Source: Streptomyces toxytricini
GTDB lineage: Bacteria; Actinomycetota; Actinomycetes; Streptomycetales; Streptomycetaceae
Direction: 5' to 3'
Assembly (NCBI RefSeq): GCF_014649915.1
Contig: NZ_BMTY01000019.1
Span: 62,001-126,000, forward strand
Length of the DNA stretch: 64,000 nt
Of this stretch, positions 36,897 through 45,311 are shown one piece after another. The position numbers and the translations under genes are program-made. How positions within the stretch are numbered: the stretch's first letter is position 1; the number at the start of each line of letters is the position of its first letter. The notes under the pieces are model-generated. The model was not told the DNA's origin and ran no database searches. It saw only the letters and a list, made by a program, of their open reading frames with translations.

Positions 36897-39299
36897 TCAG
36901 GAGACCACCGCGGGGTCGGACGGCTTGGACACCCGCTCGGCGGCGGCCCCGTCGCCGCCTTCGCCGACGGCGATGTCGCGCCGCTTGGAGACGTACACCG
37001 CGGCGACGATGACGGTGATGGCGACGGCCGCGACGATCGCGCGGACGGTCGGGCTGGTGTCGGCGCCGTAGCTGAACTGCACGACGGCCGGCGCGATCAG
37101 CAGCGCCACCAGGTTCATCACCTTCAGCAGCGGGTTGATCGCCGGTCCGGCGGTGTCCTTGAACGGGTCGCCGACGGTGTCGCCGATGACGGTCGCGGCG
37201 TGGGCGTCGCTGCCCTTGCCGCCGTGGTGGCCGTCCTCGACGAGCTTCTTCGCGTTGTCCCAGGCCCCGCCGGAGTTCGCGAGGAACACCGCCATCAGGG
37301 TGCCGCAGCCGATGGCTCCCGCGAGGAACGCGCCGAGCGCGCCGACGCCGAGGACGAAGCCGACCGCGATGGGCGCCATGACGGCGAGCAGGCCGGGCGT
37401 GGCGAGTTCGCGCAGGGCGTCCTTGGTGCAGATGTCGACGACGCGCCCGTACTCGGGCTTCTCCGTGTAGTCCATGATCCCGGGGCGCTCGCGGAACTGG
37501 CGGCGCACCTCGTAGACGACGGAGCCCGCGGAGCGGGACACGGCGTTGATGGCGAGGCCGGAGAAGAGGAAGACCACGGCGGCGCCGAGGACGAGGCCGA
37601 CGAGGTTGTTGGGCTGGGCGATGTCGAGGCTGAGGTTCATCTCCCCGGCCTTCGCGCCGACTTCCTTCACCGCGGTGGAGATGGCGTCGTTGTACGAGCC
37701 GAACAGTGCGGCCGCGGCGAGCACGGCGGTGGCGATGGCGATGCCCTTGGTGATGGCCTTGGTGGTGTTGCCGACGGCGTCGAGGTCGGTCAGGACCTGG
37801 GCGCCCGCGCCCTCGACGTCGCCGGACATCTCGGCGATGCCCTGGGCGTTGTCGGAGACGGGGCCGAAGGTGTCCATGGCGACGATCACGCCGACGGTGG
37901 TGAGCAGGCCGGTGCCGGCCAGGGCGACCGCGAAGAGCGCGAGCATGATCGAGGTGCCGCCGAGCAGGAACGCGCCGTAGACGCCGAGGCCGATGAGGAG
38001 CGCCGTGTAGACGGCGGACTCCAGGCCGACGGAGATGCCCGCGAGGACGACGGTGGCCGGCCCGGTCAGGGCGGACTTGCCGATGTCGCGGACGGGGCGC
38101 CGGGTGGTCTCGGTGAAGTAGCCGGTGAGCTGCTGGATCAGGGCGGCCAGCACGATGCCGATGGCGACGGCGACCAGGGCCAGGATCCGGGGGTCGCCGG
38201 AGTGGCCGGTGATCGCCGCGTCCCCGACGCCGACGAGGTCCTTGTACGAGGACGGCAGGTACGCGTAGACGGCGGCCGCGACCAGGGCCAGGGAGATCGC
38301 GGCGGAGATGAAGAAGCCGCGGTTGATGGCGGTCATGCCGCTGCGGTCGGAGCGGCGCGGGGAGACCGCGAAGATGCCGATCATCGCGGTGACGACGCCG
38401 ATGGCGGGGACGATGAGCGGGAAGGCGAGGCCGAGGTCGCCGAAGGCGGCCTTTCCGAGGATGAGCGCGGCCACGAGGGTGACGGCGTAGGACTCGAAGA
38501 GGTCGGCGGCCATGCCCGCGCAGTCGCCGACGTTGTCGCCCACGTTGTCGGCGATGGTCGCGGCATTGCGCGGGTCGTCCTCCGGAATGCCCTGCTCGAC
38601 CTTGCCGACCAGGTCGGCGCCGACGTCGGCGGCCTTGGTGAAGATGCCGCCGCCGACGCGCATGAACATCGCGATCAGGGCGGCGCCGAGGCCGAAGCCC
38701 TCCAGGACCTTGGGGGCGTCGGCGGCGTACACCAGGACGACGCAGGAGGCGCCGAGCAGGCCGAGGCCGACGGTGAACATGCCGACGACGCCGCCGGTGC
38801 GGAACGCGATCCGCATGGCCCGGTGGGAGACGTCGGTCAGGTCCTTGGCGGGTTCGCCCTCGGCCGGGGTGGCCTCGCGTGCGGCGGCGGCGACGCGGAC
38901 GTTGGCCCGGACGGCGAGGCGCATGCCGATGTAGCCGGTGACGGCCGAGAAGAGGGCGCCGACGAGGAAGAAGGCGGAGCGGCCCGCCCGCTGGGCCCAG
39001 TCGTCGGCGGGCAGCAGGAAGAGCAGGAAGAACACGACGACGGCGAAGATGCCGAGGGTGCGCAGCTGCCGGCCGAGGTAGGCGTTGGCGCCTTCCTGGA
39101 CGGCCGCGGCGATCTCCTTCATCCTGTCGGTTCCCTCGTCGGCGGAAAGGACCTGGCGGACCAGGACCTGCGCGACGACGAGTGCGGCGATTGCCACGGC
39201 CGCGATCACCATGACGATGAGCCGATTGTCCTCGGTGAGTACGGCGGCTGCCAGATCGGCGGTGCCGTCCGGCGCGTTGGGGGTGAAGAGCCCCGTCAT
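36897..39299 (-). CDS. hppA: Membrane-bound H+-translocating pyrophosphatase, K+-independent type
   Basis: An 800-residue polytopic protein with about 16 transmembrane helices that couples pyrophosphate hydrolysis to proton export. Substrate motifs include TKAADVGADLVGK (221-233), DNVGDNVGD (251-259) and DTVGDPFKDTAGPAINP. GNTTK (510-514) has Lys at the position that, in published mutagenesis of the family, distinguishes K+-independent from K+-dependent enzymes (Ala). The start is ATG 39299 behind AAGGAGGACGA, the best ribosome-binding site in the window. It complements the soluble enzyme at 8.1 kb and may help maintain proton motive force under low energy. Confidence 0.96.
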   Translation of the reverse strand: MTGLFTPNAPDGTADLAAAVLTEDNRLIVMVIAAVAIAALVVAQVLVRQVLSADEGTDRMKEIAAAVQEGANAYLGRQLRTLGIFAVVVFFLLFLLPADDWAQRAGRSAFFLVGALFSAVTGYIGMRLAVRANVRVAAAAREATPAEGEPAKDLTDVSHRAMRIAFRTGGVVGMFTVGLGLLGASCVVLVYAADAPKVLEGFGLGAALIAMFMRVGGGIFTKAADVGADLVGKVEQGIPEDDPRNAATIADNVGDNVGDCAGMAADLFESYAVTLVAALILGKAAFGDLGLAFPLIVPAIGVVTAMIGIFAVSPRRSDRSGMTAINRGFFISAAISLALVAAAVYAYLPSSYKDLVGVGDAAITGHSGDPRILALVAVAIGIVLAALIQQLTGYFTETTRRPVRDIGKSALTGPATVVLAGISVGLESAVYTALLIGLGVYGAFLLGGTSIMLALFAVALAGTGLLTTVGVIVAMDTFGPVSDNAQGIAEMSGDVEGAGAQVLTDLDAVGNTTKAITKGIAIATAVLAAAALFGSYNDAISTAVKEVGAKAGEMNLSLDIAQPNNLVGLVLGAAVVFLFSGLAINAVSRSAGSVVYEVRRQFRERPGIMDYTEKPEYGRVVDICTKDALRELATPGLLAVMAPIAVGFVLGVGALGAFLAGAIGCGTLMAVFLANSGGAWDNAKKLVEDGHHGGKGSDAHAATVIGDTVGDPFKDTAGPAINPLLKVMNLVALLIAPAVVQFSYGADTSPTVRAIVAAVAITVIVAAVYVSKRRDIAVGEGGDGAAAERVSKPSDPAVVS

Positions 39300-39337
39300 T
39301 CGTCCTCCTTGACGTGATGAGCTCAAGATGTGGACGG

Positions 39338-39343
39338 ATTGTA
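39338..39343 (-). promoter_or_regulatory. Candidate -10 element of hppA
   Basis: TACAAT on the minus strand fits the TANNNT consensus. A -35 is poor (TGTTTT at 17 bases). Initiation would fall near 39331, giving a leader of about 31 bases to the hppA ATG. Confidence 0.4.
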
Positions 39344-39502
39344 GGGACCTCTTCCGCATCAAAACAGTGCACCGGAAACGGAATTGGCCTGCTCTTGCAC
39401 CCCACCAATAGATCGCGTCACTCCATTACCCCCGAAAGAGGTAATGGGGCAAAGGCATTGACGCCTGGTCATTGATCCGGAATACCCGTCCGGACATGAG
39501 AA

Positions 39503-39525
39503 AAGGCCCTGCTCGGCAGGGCCTT
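39503..39525 (-). terminator. Hairpin-TTTT terminator after the anti-sigma gene
   Basis: A 10-bp perfect stem (39503-39512 with 39516-39525) has a 3-base loop, then TTTTC on the minus strand. It ends the bldG transcript about 34 bases past the anti-sigma gene stop. Confidence 0.92.
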
Positions 39526-39558
39526 GAATAAGATCCAAAAATAATCAGGGAGTACCGG

Positions 39559-39996
39559 CTAGGGCAGTTCGCCCCCGCCCGGTCCCGAGACGGGCCAGCT
39601 CATGCGGATGGTGCCGCCGGCCTCGCCGCTGATCACCTCGACGTCGTCGACGAGGCCGCTGATCACCGCGAGCCCCATCTCGTCCTCCGTGTCGCCGTCC
39701 GGGTCGAGGGCCGCCTGCAGGCCGGGTACGGTCCCGCCGGACGGGCCGGGCACCTCGTCGCCGACCTCGATGGAGAACGACTTCTCCTCCTCGGTGAGCA
39801 CGACGCGGACGGGCGCGGTGAGCCCGTTGCTGAGGTGCAGTCCGACGGCGCGCGAGCAGGCCTCGCCCACGGCGAGGCGGACCTCGTCGAGCACGGCTTC
39901 GTCCACGCCGACCCGGCGCGCCACGGCGGCCGCGACCAGGCGGGCCGTGCGGACGTGCTCGGGCTGGGCGCTGAAGCGCAGTTCAACGGTGGCCAT
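39559..39996 (-). CDS. Anti-sigma factor-like ATPase of the bldG locus
   Basis: A 145-residue GHKL-fold protein directly downstream of bldG. In S. coelicolor the equivalent gene is described as an anti-sigma factor co-transcribed with bldG. The fold is visible (LDEVRLAVGEACSRAVGLH, VGDEVPG, EMGLAVISGL), but the N-box Asn that ligates Mg-ATP in RsbW is replaced: the sequence is GEACSRAV. ATP binding may therefore be altered, and action by protein-protein sequestration is likely. The start is ATG 39996 with GAGGGGGA upstream. The 128-base gap from bldG and the single downstream terminator support one operon. Confidence 0.9.
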   Translation of the reverse strand: MATVELRFSAQPEHVRTARLVAAAVARRVGVDEAVLDEVRLAVGEACSRAVGLHLSNGLTAPVRVVLTEEEKSFSIEVGDEVPGPSGGTVPGLQAALDPDGDTEDEMGLAVISGLVDDVEVISGEAGGTIRMSWPVSGPGGGELP

Positions 39997-40124
39997 TGCG
40001 TCCCCCTCGGACTGGGCGTGCCTTGCGGAGGGCCCGGGCCGTTCGCGGCCCGCGCCCCCCGCTCCTCTCCGGCGCCCCCGCTGCCCGGGCCGGCGCACGG
40101 CTGCGCCCGGGACGGGGACGGACG

Positions 40125-40466
40125 TCAGTCGGTGGCGGCGACGGCGTCCTCCACCGTCGTGTGAATCGGGAACACCTTGGTCAGACCCGTGATACGGAAG
40201 ATCTTCAGGATGCGCTCCTGGTTGCAGACCAGGCGCAGCGAGCCCTCGTGCGCGCGGACGCGCTTGAGGCCGCCGACGAGCACACCGAGGCCGGTGGAGT
40301 CGAGGAAGTCCACCCGCTCCATGTCGACAACCAGGTGGTAGCTGCCGTCGTTCACCAACTCGACCAACTGCTCGCGCAGCTTGGGCGCGGTATACACATC
40401 AATCTCGCCACCGACCTCCACGACCGTGCGGTCGCCGACAGTGCGAGTCGACAGGGACAGGTCCAC
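40125..40466 (-). CDS. bldG: Anti-anti-sigma factor BldG
   Basis: A 113-residue STAS-domain protein. The phosphoacceptor Ser57 lies in FLDSTGLGVLV (54-64), the canonical SpoIIAA motif. In S. coelicolor BldG is needed for aerial mycelium and antibiotic production, and its phosphorylation state controls binding to anti-sigma factors. The start is GTG 40466 with GGAGG four bases upstream. The next gene is its partner anti-sigma factor, and the divergent neighbour is the DUF1998 helicase, the conserved Streptomyces arrangement. The upstream region contains GC-rich hairpins that could form a structured leader. Confidence 0.96.
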   Translation of the reverse strand: MDLSLSTRTVGDRTVVEVGGEIDVYTAPKLREQLVELVNDGSYHLVVDMERVDFLDSTGLGVLVGGLKRVRAHEGSLRLVCNQERILKIFRITGLTKVFPIHTTVEDAVAATD

Positions 40467-40548
40467 GGATCCTCCAGCACCTTGCTATCGAGCGGCGCCC
40501 CCCAGGGGCCTCCCCCACCCGCAGGCGGGGAAGAGATTGGCTGCCGCG

Positions 40549-43032
40549 ATGGCATTCAACCACTTACCGGCAGGCGCGCACGACGCCTTCCGTCCATTGT
40601 CCTGCACGCCGGTGACACACTCGGTTCCAATGGCCAATACTCACCGCCCCGGACGCCATATGGCGCCCGGGGACCCGAAACCCGATCCCGGCACGGTCCT
40701 GGACCGCCTGTCACGGGGGCCGTACAGGGCTGCACGCATCACTCATACGGAGCACTTGCCCCCTCGGGAGGGCCGTCATGCAGTGTGGCCCGACCGCATC
40801 CGAACGGATGTCGTGGCGGCGATCCGCTCCGCGGGTGTCGAGCACCCCTGGGCCCACCAGGCGGCGGCCGCGGAGCACGCCCTGGACGGCGAGTCCGTGG
40901 TGGTCGCCACCGGAACGGCCTCCGGCAAGTCGCTGGCCTACCTGGCGCCGGTGCTGTCCGCCCTCGCGGACGGCTCCGAGGCCCCGAACGGGCGGGGCGC
41001 GACCGCCCTGTACCTGGCCCCGACGAAGGCGCTCGCCGCCGACCAGCGGCGCGCCGTTCGCGAACTGGCGGCGCCGCTCGGCGCCTCGGTCCGCCCCGCC
41101 GTGTACGACGGCGACACGCCGGTGGAAGAACGCGAATGGGTGCGCCAGTACGCCAACTACGTCCTGACCAACCCCGACATGCTGCACCGCGGGATCCTGC
41201 CGGCCCATGCCCGCTGGTCCTCCTTCCTGCGCGCCCTGCGCTACGTCGTCGTCGACGAGTGCCACACCTACCGGGGCGTCTTCGGCTCGCACGTGGCGCA
41301 GGTGCTGCGCCGGCTGCGGCGGCTGTGCGCCCGCTACGGCGCCGACCCGGTCTTCCTGCTGGCGTCCGCCACCGCCAGCGACCCGGCGGCCGCCGCGTCC
41401 CGCCTGACGGGCCTGCCCGTACGGGAGGTCGCCGACGACGCCTCGCCGCGCGGCGAGGTGGTCTTCGCCCTGTGGGAGCCGCCGCTGACCGACCTGCGGG
41501 GCGAGCGGGGCGCCCCGGTACGCCGCACCGCCACGGCCGAGACCGCCGACCTGCTGACCGACCTGGTCGTGCAGGGGGTCCGGACGGTCGCGTTCGTGCG
41601 GTCCCGGCGCGGCGCGGAGCTGATCTCGGTGATCGCGCAGGAGCGGCTCGCCGATGTCGACCGGTCGCTGCCCGGGCGCGTCGCCGCCTACCGCGGCGGC
41701 TACCTGCCGGAGGAGCGGCGGGCCCTGGAGGCGGCCCTGCACTCCGGCGACCTGCTGGGCCTGGCCGCGACGACGGCCCTGGAGCTGGGCGTGGACGTCT
41801 CCGGACTCGACGCGGTCCTGATCACCGGCTATCCGGGGACCCGGGCCTCGCTGTGGCAGCAGGCGGGCCGGGCCGGCCGCTCCGGCCAGGGCGCCCTGGC
41901 CGTGCTGATCGCCCGCGACGACCCTCTCGACACCTACCTCGTGCACCATCCGGAGGCACTGTTCCGCCGTCCGGTGGAGGCCACCGTCCTGGACCCGGAC
42001 AACCCGTACGTGCTGGCCCCGCACCTGTGCGCGGCCGCCGCGGAGGCCCCGCTGACGGAGGCTGACCTGCCGCTGTTCGGTCCGGCGGCCCGGGAGCTCG
42101 TCCCGCAGCTGGAGGCGGCGAAGCTGCTGCGCCGGCGGGCCACGGCCTGGCACTGGACGCGCCGGGAGCGGGCCGCGGACCTGGCGGACATCCGGGGCGG
42201 GGGCGGCCGCCCCGTGCAGATCGTGGAGGCCTCCACAGGGCGGCTGCTGGGCACGGTGGACGAGTCCGCCGCCCACACCGCCGTCCACGACGGCGCCGTC
42301 CACCTCCACCAGGGCCGCACCTATCTGGTGCGGCACCTCGACCTGGAAGACTCCGTCGCGCTCGTCGAGGAGGCCGATCCGCCCTTCTCGACGACCGCCC
42401 GCGACACCACCGCCATCTCCGTGCTGGAGACCGACGCCGAGGTCCCCTGGGGGGACGCCCGGCTCTGCTACGGCTCGGTGGAAGTCACCAACCAGGTGGT
42501 GTCCTACCTGCGCCGCAAGCTGATCACCGGCGAGGTCCTCGGCGAGGCCAAGCTGGACCTGCCGCCGCGCACCCTGCGCACCCGCGCCGTGTGGTGGACG
42601 GTCACCGAGGACCAGCTGGACGAGGCCGGGATCGCCCCGGAGATCCTCGGCGGGGCCCTGCACGCCGCCGAGCACGCCTCGATCGGTCTGCTGCCGCTGT
42701 TCGCGACCTGCGACCGCTGGGACATCGGCGGCGTCTCCGTCCCCCTGCACCCGGACACCCTCCTGCCGACCGTCTTCGTCTACGACGGCCACCCCGGCGG
42801 CGCCGGCTTCGCGGAGCGGGCCTTCCACACGGCCAGCGCCTGGCTGACGGCGACCCGCGACGCCATCGCCGCCTGTGAGTGCGAGGCGGGCTGCCCCTCC
42901 TGCATCCAGTCCCCGAAGTGCGGCAACGGCAACGACCCGCTCCACAAGCGCGGTGCAATCCGCCTCCTGACCCGCCTCCTCGCCCACGCCCCGGCCGCCC
43001 CCGACACCGACCCGCACCCGCCCGCCCCTTGA
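40549..43032 (+). CDS. DEAD/DEAH-box helicase with DUF1998 zinc domain (Hrq1/YprA type)
   Basis: An 827-residue superfamily 2 helicase. Motif I is ATGTASGKS (120-128), motif II DECH (236-239), motif III SATAS, and motif VI QQAGRAGRSGQ. The C-terminal DUF1998 region carries a four-cysteine cluster CxCxxxCxxC with PKCG (about 775-795). Related proteins (Hrq1, MrfA) act in DNA crosslink or mitomycin repair, and that role is plausible here. I use ATG 40549 (MAFNHLPAG); the ribosome-binding site is weak, and ATG 40630 is an alternative. Its 3' end is crossed antisense by the long tail of the TadG-like gene. Confidence 0.92.
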   Translation: MAFNHLPAGAHDAFRPLSCTPVTHSVPMANTHRPGRHMAPGDPKPDPGTVLDRLSRGPYRAARITHTEHLPPREGRHAVWPDRIRTDVVAAIRSAGVEHPWAHQAAAAEHALDGESVVVATGTASGKSLAYLAPVLSALADGSEAPNGRGATALYLAPTKALAADQRRAVRELAAPLGASVRPAVYDGDTPVEEREWVRQYANYVLTNPDMLHRGILPAHARWSSFLRALRYVVVDECHTYRGVFGSHVAQVLRRLRRLCARYGADPVFLLASATASDPAAAASRLTGLPVREVADDASPRGEVVFALWEPPLTDLRGERGAPVRRTATAETADLLTDLVVQGVRTVAFVRSRRGAELISVIAQERLADVDRSLPGRVAAYRGGYLPEERRALEAALHSGDLLGLAATTALELGVDVSGLDAVLITGYPGTRASLWQQAGRAGRSGQGALAVLIARDDPLDTYLVHHPEALFRRPVEATVLDPDNPYVLAPHLCAAAAEAPLTEADLPLFGPAARELVPQLEAAKLLRRRATAWHWTRRERAADLADIRGGGGRPVQIVEASTGRLLGTVDESAAHTAVHDGAVHLHQGRTYLVRHLDLEDSVALVEEADPPFSTTARDTTAISVLETDAEVPWGDARLCYGSVEVTNQVVSYLRRKLITGEVLGEAKLDLPPRTLRTRAVWWTVTEDQLDEAGIAPEILGGALHAAEHASIGLLPLFATCDRWDIGGVSVPLHPDTLLPTVFVYDGHPGGAGFAERAFHTASAWLTATRDAIAACECEAGCPSCIQSPKCGNGNDPLHKRGAIRLLTRLLAHAPAAPDTDPHPPAP

Positions 43033-43879
43033 GCCGCGCAGCACATCCCCGGCCGGGGCCGGCCGCTCCCCGGCCGGAGGCAGTGCGTCCTGGGCCGGTG
43101 CCGGCACATCCCCGGCCACAGGCGGTGCGTCGTGGGCCGGAGGTGGTGCGTCGTGGGCCGGAGGCAGTGCGTCTCCGGCCCGGGCCGGCACATCCCCGAC
43201 AAGGCGGTACGCCCTGGGCCGGAGGCAGTGGGTCCTGGGCCGGTGCCGGCACATCCCCGGCCGGAGGCGGTGCGTCGTGGGCCCGAGGCGGTGCGTCTCC
43301 GGCCCGGGCCGGCACATCCCCGGCCGAAGGCGGTACGCCCTGCGCCGGAGGCGGTGCACTACTGGCGGCTACCGGCACGTCCTGCGCCGGAGGCGGTGCC
43401 TTACTGGTTGGAGGGGGTACGTCGTCGGCCGCAGGCGGTACGTCGTCGGCCGAAGGCGGCCCGTTGCCGGTCAGGGGCGGATGAGCCCCGGCCTGGGGCG
43501 CGCCCTCGGCCGGAGGCGGCTCCTCCCCGGCCGGAGGTGGTGCGTCTTCCGTCACGGGCGGGCCCGCGCGGGCCGTGATCACCGGGGTGAAGGGGCCCGC
43601 GGTGGGGCGGGCCGCCACCTCGGCCACCTCGCCGTGGACGAGGCAGGCGGCGACGGAGGCGCCCTGCGCCGCCGCCACGCGCCGGGCGGCGGCGCACGCG
43701 GGCTCGGGACCGTGAGCCCAGGTGGCGGCCGCGGCGAGCGCCCCCAGGTCGGCGGCCGCGGCCGCGCGATGGCGGGCGGCGACCGCCTGGCCGAGCAGGA
43801 GCACCCCGCCGAACACCGCCCCGAGGGCGGTGGCCACGAGGGCCGCCCACACGGTCGCCGAACCCCGGTCGCCCCTCAT
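42602..43879 (-). CDS. TadG-like pilus-assembly protein with repeat-expanded, apparently frameshifted tail
   Basis: The N-terminal roughly 115 residues (43879 down to about 43535) resemble the mycobacterial Rv3654c family: RGSATVWAAL pilin-like start, one hydrophobic helix, then ARRVAAAQGASVAACLVHGE. ATG 43879 overlaps the TadE stop (ATGA). From about residue 115 the protein is Pro/Ala-rich, built from 7-residue units such as DVPPPAG encoded by 21-base DNA repeats. At about 43199 a two-base deletion, relative to the other repeat copy, shifts the frame; beyond it the product becomes Arg/Cys/Gly-rich and the frame runs 431 bases antisense into the helicase gene before stopping. The functional product is probably only the N-terminal part; the tail may be junk or a pseudogene end. 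Confidence 0.55.
   Translation of the reverse strand: MRGDRGSATVWAALVATALGAVFGGVLLLGQAVAARHRAAAAADLGALAAAATWAHGPEPACAAARRVAAAQGASVAACLVHGEVAEVAARPTAGPFTPVITARAGPPVTEDAPPPAGEEPPPAEGAPQAGAHPPLTGNGPPSADDVPPAADDVPPPTSKAPPPAQDVPVAASSAPPPAQGVPPSAGDVPARAGDAPPRAHDAPPPAGDVPAPAQDPLPPAQGVPPCRGCAGPGRRRTASGPRRTTSGPRRTACGRGCAGTGPGRTASGRGAAGPGRGCAARLKGRAGAGRCRGRPGRGRGGGSGGGLHRACGAGRCRCRTSGTGCRRGSPPRTHRRRWRRGSPSARRWPCGRPAPRSRRRRGGRRRRRRSAGGCPGAGGRRRRRCPSGRRSRTAAADRSRRARRRAGPRRGSPGRSRPRPAGPR
43077..43347. repeat. Two copies of a higher-order minisatellite (145 and 126 bp)
   Basis: Segments 43077-43221 and 43222-43347 share GAGGCAGTGNGTCCTGGGCC at the start and GGTACGCCCTGNGCCGG at the end. Each is itself built from 21-base GCCGGAGGCGGTGCGTCGTGG-like units. 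The first copy has one additional 21-mer and lacks two bases (at about 43199), accounting for 126 + 21 - 2 = 145. Degenerate 21-mers extend on both sides, to about 43530. Confidence 0.9.
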
Positions 43880-44265
43880 GGCGGCGGCCCCACGCTGTCC
43901 TCGGCCAGGGCCGCCGCCCGGGCCCCGAGCCGCACCTGCAGCCCGGCCGGCCCCGGCGCGGGGGCCTCCACCCGAACGTGCCACAGGTCGCCCTTGCGTT
44001 CGATCGCCACCTCGGCCCCCGCCGGGGCGGCCGCCCGGGCCGCCCCGGCCGCGTCATGCCCCGGCTCGGAGCGGGCCGCGGCCCGGGCTCCGACCCGCGC
44101 CGCGTCCACGCAGCGGATCTGCGCGGCCGCCGCCATCAGCGCCCATACGAGCAGGGCGGCGAACAGCACCAGGGCCGGAATCACCAGAGCCGCCTCAGCG
44201 GTGGCGAATCCGCCGTCGCGCGCGCGGGCCGGAGCCGGCCGCGGCTTTTCCTCAGAAAGGCACAT
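43876..44265 (-). CDS. TadE-like pseudopilin
   Basis: A 129-residue membrane protein with a class III prepilin-like start: RDGG-FATAEAALVIPALVLFAALLVWAL. Cleavage would follow Gly19, leaving Phe20 and Glu at +5 (Glu24), the TadE rule. A single helix precedes an Ala/Arg-rich exported part containing one Cys (in IRCVDAARVGARAAARSEPG). It belongs to the tad operon and is thought to be a minor pilin. The ATG at 44265 lies inside the end of the DUF4244 gene (14-base overlap), with GGAAAGG upstream. The stop overlaps the TadG-like start. Confidence 0.88.
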   Translation of the reverse strand: MCLSEEKPRPAPARARDGGFATAEAALVIPALVLFAALLVWALMAAAAQIRCVDAARVGARAAARSEPGHDAAGAARAAAPAGAEVAIERKGDLWHVRVEAPAPGPAGLQVRLGARAAALAEDSVGPPP

Positions 44266-44449
44266 CGAGTGCCTTTCCGATGGTCGACTGGAGCGCCGTG
44301 GAGACCACGTCGCTCGTCACCACCTTGTACAGAACCGCGGCGAACGCACACGCAGCGATCGTTCCCATGGCGTATTCCGACGTCGACATCCCCGCATCGC
44401 CGGTGCGCCCGGCGATCACGGCCCGCACACGAAACCAGATCATCTTCAT
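44252..44449 (-). CDS. DUF4244 Flp-pilin-like protein
   Basis: A 65-residue pilin candidate. The sequence GRTGDAG-MSTSEYAMGT fits the Flp prepilin site: processing after Gly20 would expose Met21 with Glu25 and Tyr26 at +5/+6, followed by one hydrophobic helix (AMGTIAACAFAAVLYKVVTS). It is the likely major structural subunit of the pilus. The start is ATG 44449 with AGGAG six bases upstream. It is 76 bases after tadC, the largest gap in the operon, and could have extra expression signals. No prepilin peptidase gene is visible in the window. Confidence 0.9.
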   Translation of the reverse strand: MKMIWFRVRAVIAGRTGDAGMSTSEYAMGTIAACAFAAVLYKVVTSDVVSTALQSTIGKALDVPF

Positions 44450-44525
44450 GGCAACTCCTGTTGATATCCGTTTACTGACGTTCTCTCAGCTCTTTCTGCG
44501 TCCCACCCGCAACACTGATTCCTTT

Positions 44526-45311
44526 TCAGCGGGCGGAGAGCAGACCGCTCGCCATTCCGATGACGACCGGGGCCACACCCACCGCCAGGAACGCGGGGAG
44601 GAAGCACAGCCCCACCGGCGCCGTGACGAGGACCGCGGCGCGCTGCGCCCGGGCCTGCGCCGACCGGGCCCGCTCCTCGCGCAGCGCGCCGGCCAGGCGG
44701 GCGGCCTGCTCGGCGGCCGGCGCGCCCGTGCGGGCGGCCCGCTCCAGGCACTGCGCGAGGGGGGCCGCACCGGGTAGCCGCGCCAACCTGCCCCATGCAG
44801 AACCGGGTTCACCGCCGAGCCGCACCTCCGCGCCGGCCAGCGCCAGCCCGTCGCCGACGGGCCCGCCCAGCGACTCGCCGACCGCCTCCGCGGCCTGCAC
44901 CGGCCCGGCCCCGGCTGCCAGGCAGGCCGCCAGGAGGTCCGCGGCGAACGGCAGCCCGCGCTCCACCTCCCGCGGATCCACCGCCGCGGCCGGGTCCGGC
45001 CGGGGCCGGCGCCGCAGCCGCCGCACCGCGAGGGCCGCCGCACAGCCTGCCGGGGCGCCGATCGGGCCGCCGACGAGCAGCCACACCGCGGCCAGCACGC
45101 CGACCGGGACCGCCCACTCGGCGGCAGCACTCCGCACCCGCGGTCCGGGGAAGGGTCGCCGCCGGACCGGCGGCAGCGCCAGCACGGCGGCCGTCCTGCG
45201 CCGGGCGGCGCGTATCCGCAGCCGAGCGGCGACCGCTGCGGCCGCGCACAGCACCGCCGCCGCGAGGGAGAGTGCTGTCCCCAGGCTGTGGACGGCCATC
45301 GCGCCGGTCAC
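44526..45311 (-). CDS. tadC: Type II secretion F-family protein (TadC-like)
   Basis: A 261-residue membrane platform protein. The T2SSF region (about 115-235) includes LPFAADLLAACLAAGAGPVQAAEAVGESLGGPVG and ERAARTGAPAAEQAARLAG, bracketed by hydrophobic helices. It pairs with TadB to anchor the TadA motor. The start is GTG 45311 overlapping the tadB stop (GTGA), which indicates translational coupling; ATG 45299 is an alternative four codons in. The GC-rich Arg/Ala-dominant composition matches the neighbouring operon genes. Confidence 0.87.
   Translation of the reverse strand: MTGAMAVHSLGTALSLAAAVLCAAAAVAARLRIRAARRRTAAVLALPPVRRRPFPGPRVRSAAAEWAVPVGVLAAVWLLVGGPIGAPAGCAAALAVRRLRRRPRPDPAAAVDPREVERGLPFAADLLAACLAAGAGPVQAAEAVGESLGGPVGDGLALAGAEVRLGGEPGSAWGRLARLPGAAPLAQCLERAARTGAPAAEQAARLAGALREERARSAQARAQRAAVLVTAPVGLCFLPAFLAVGVAPVVIGMASGLLSAR

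Noticed and set aside
36094..39408. Extension of the methyltransferase frame upstream to 39408
   Set aside because: It runs through the lipoprotein and hppA genes in the wrong frame; family similarity begins only at the GTG at 36093.
43033..43530. Possible CRISPR array because of regularly spaced GC repeats
   Set aside because: The 21-base units are directly adjacent without unique spacers and encode a heptad peptide, so this is a coding minisatellite.
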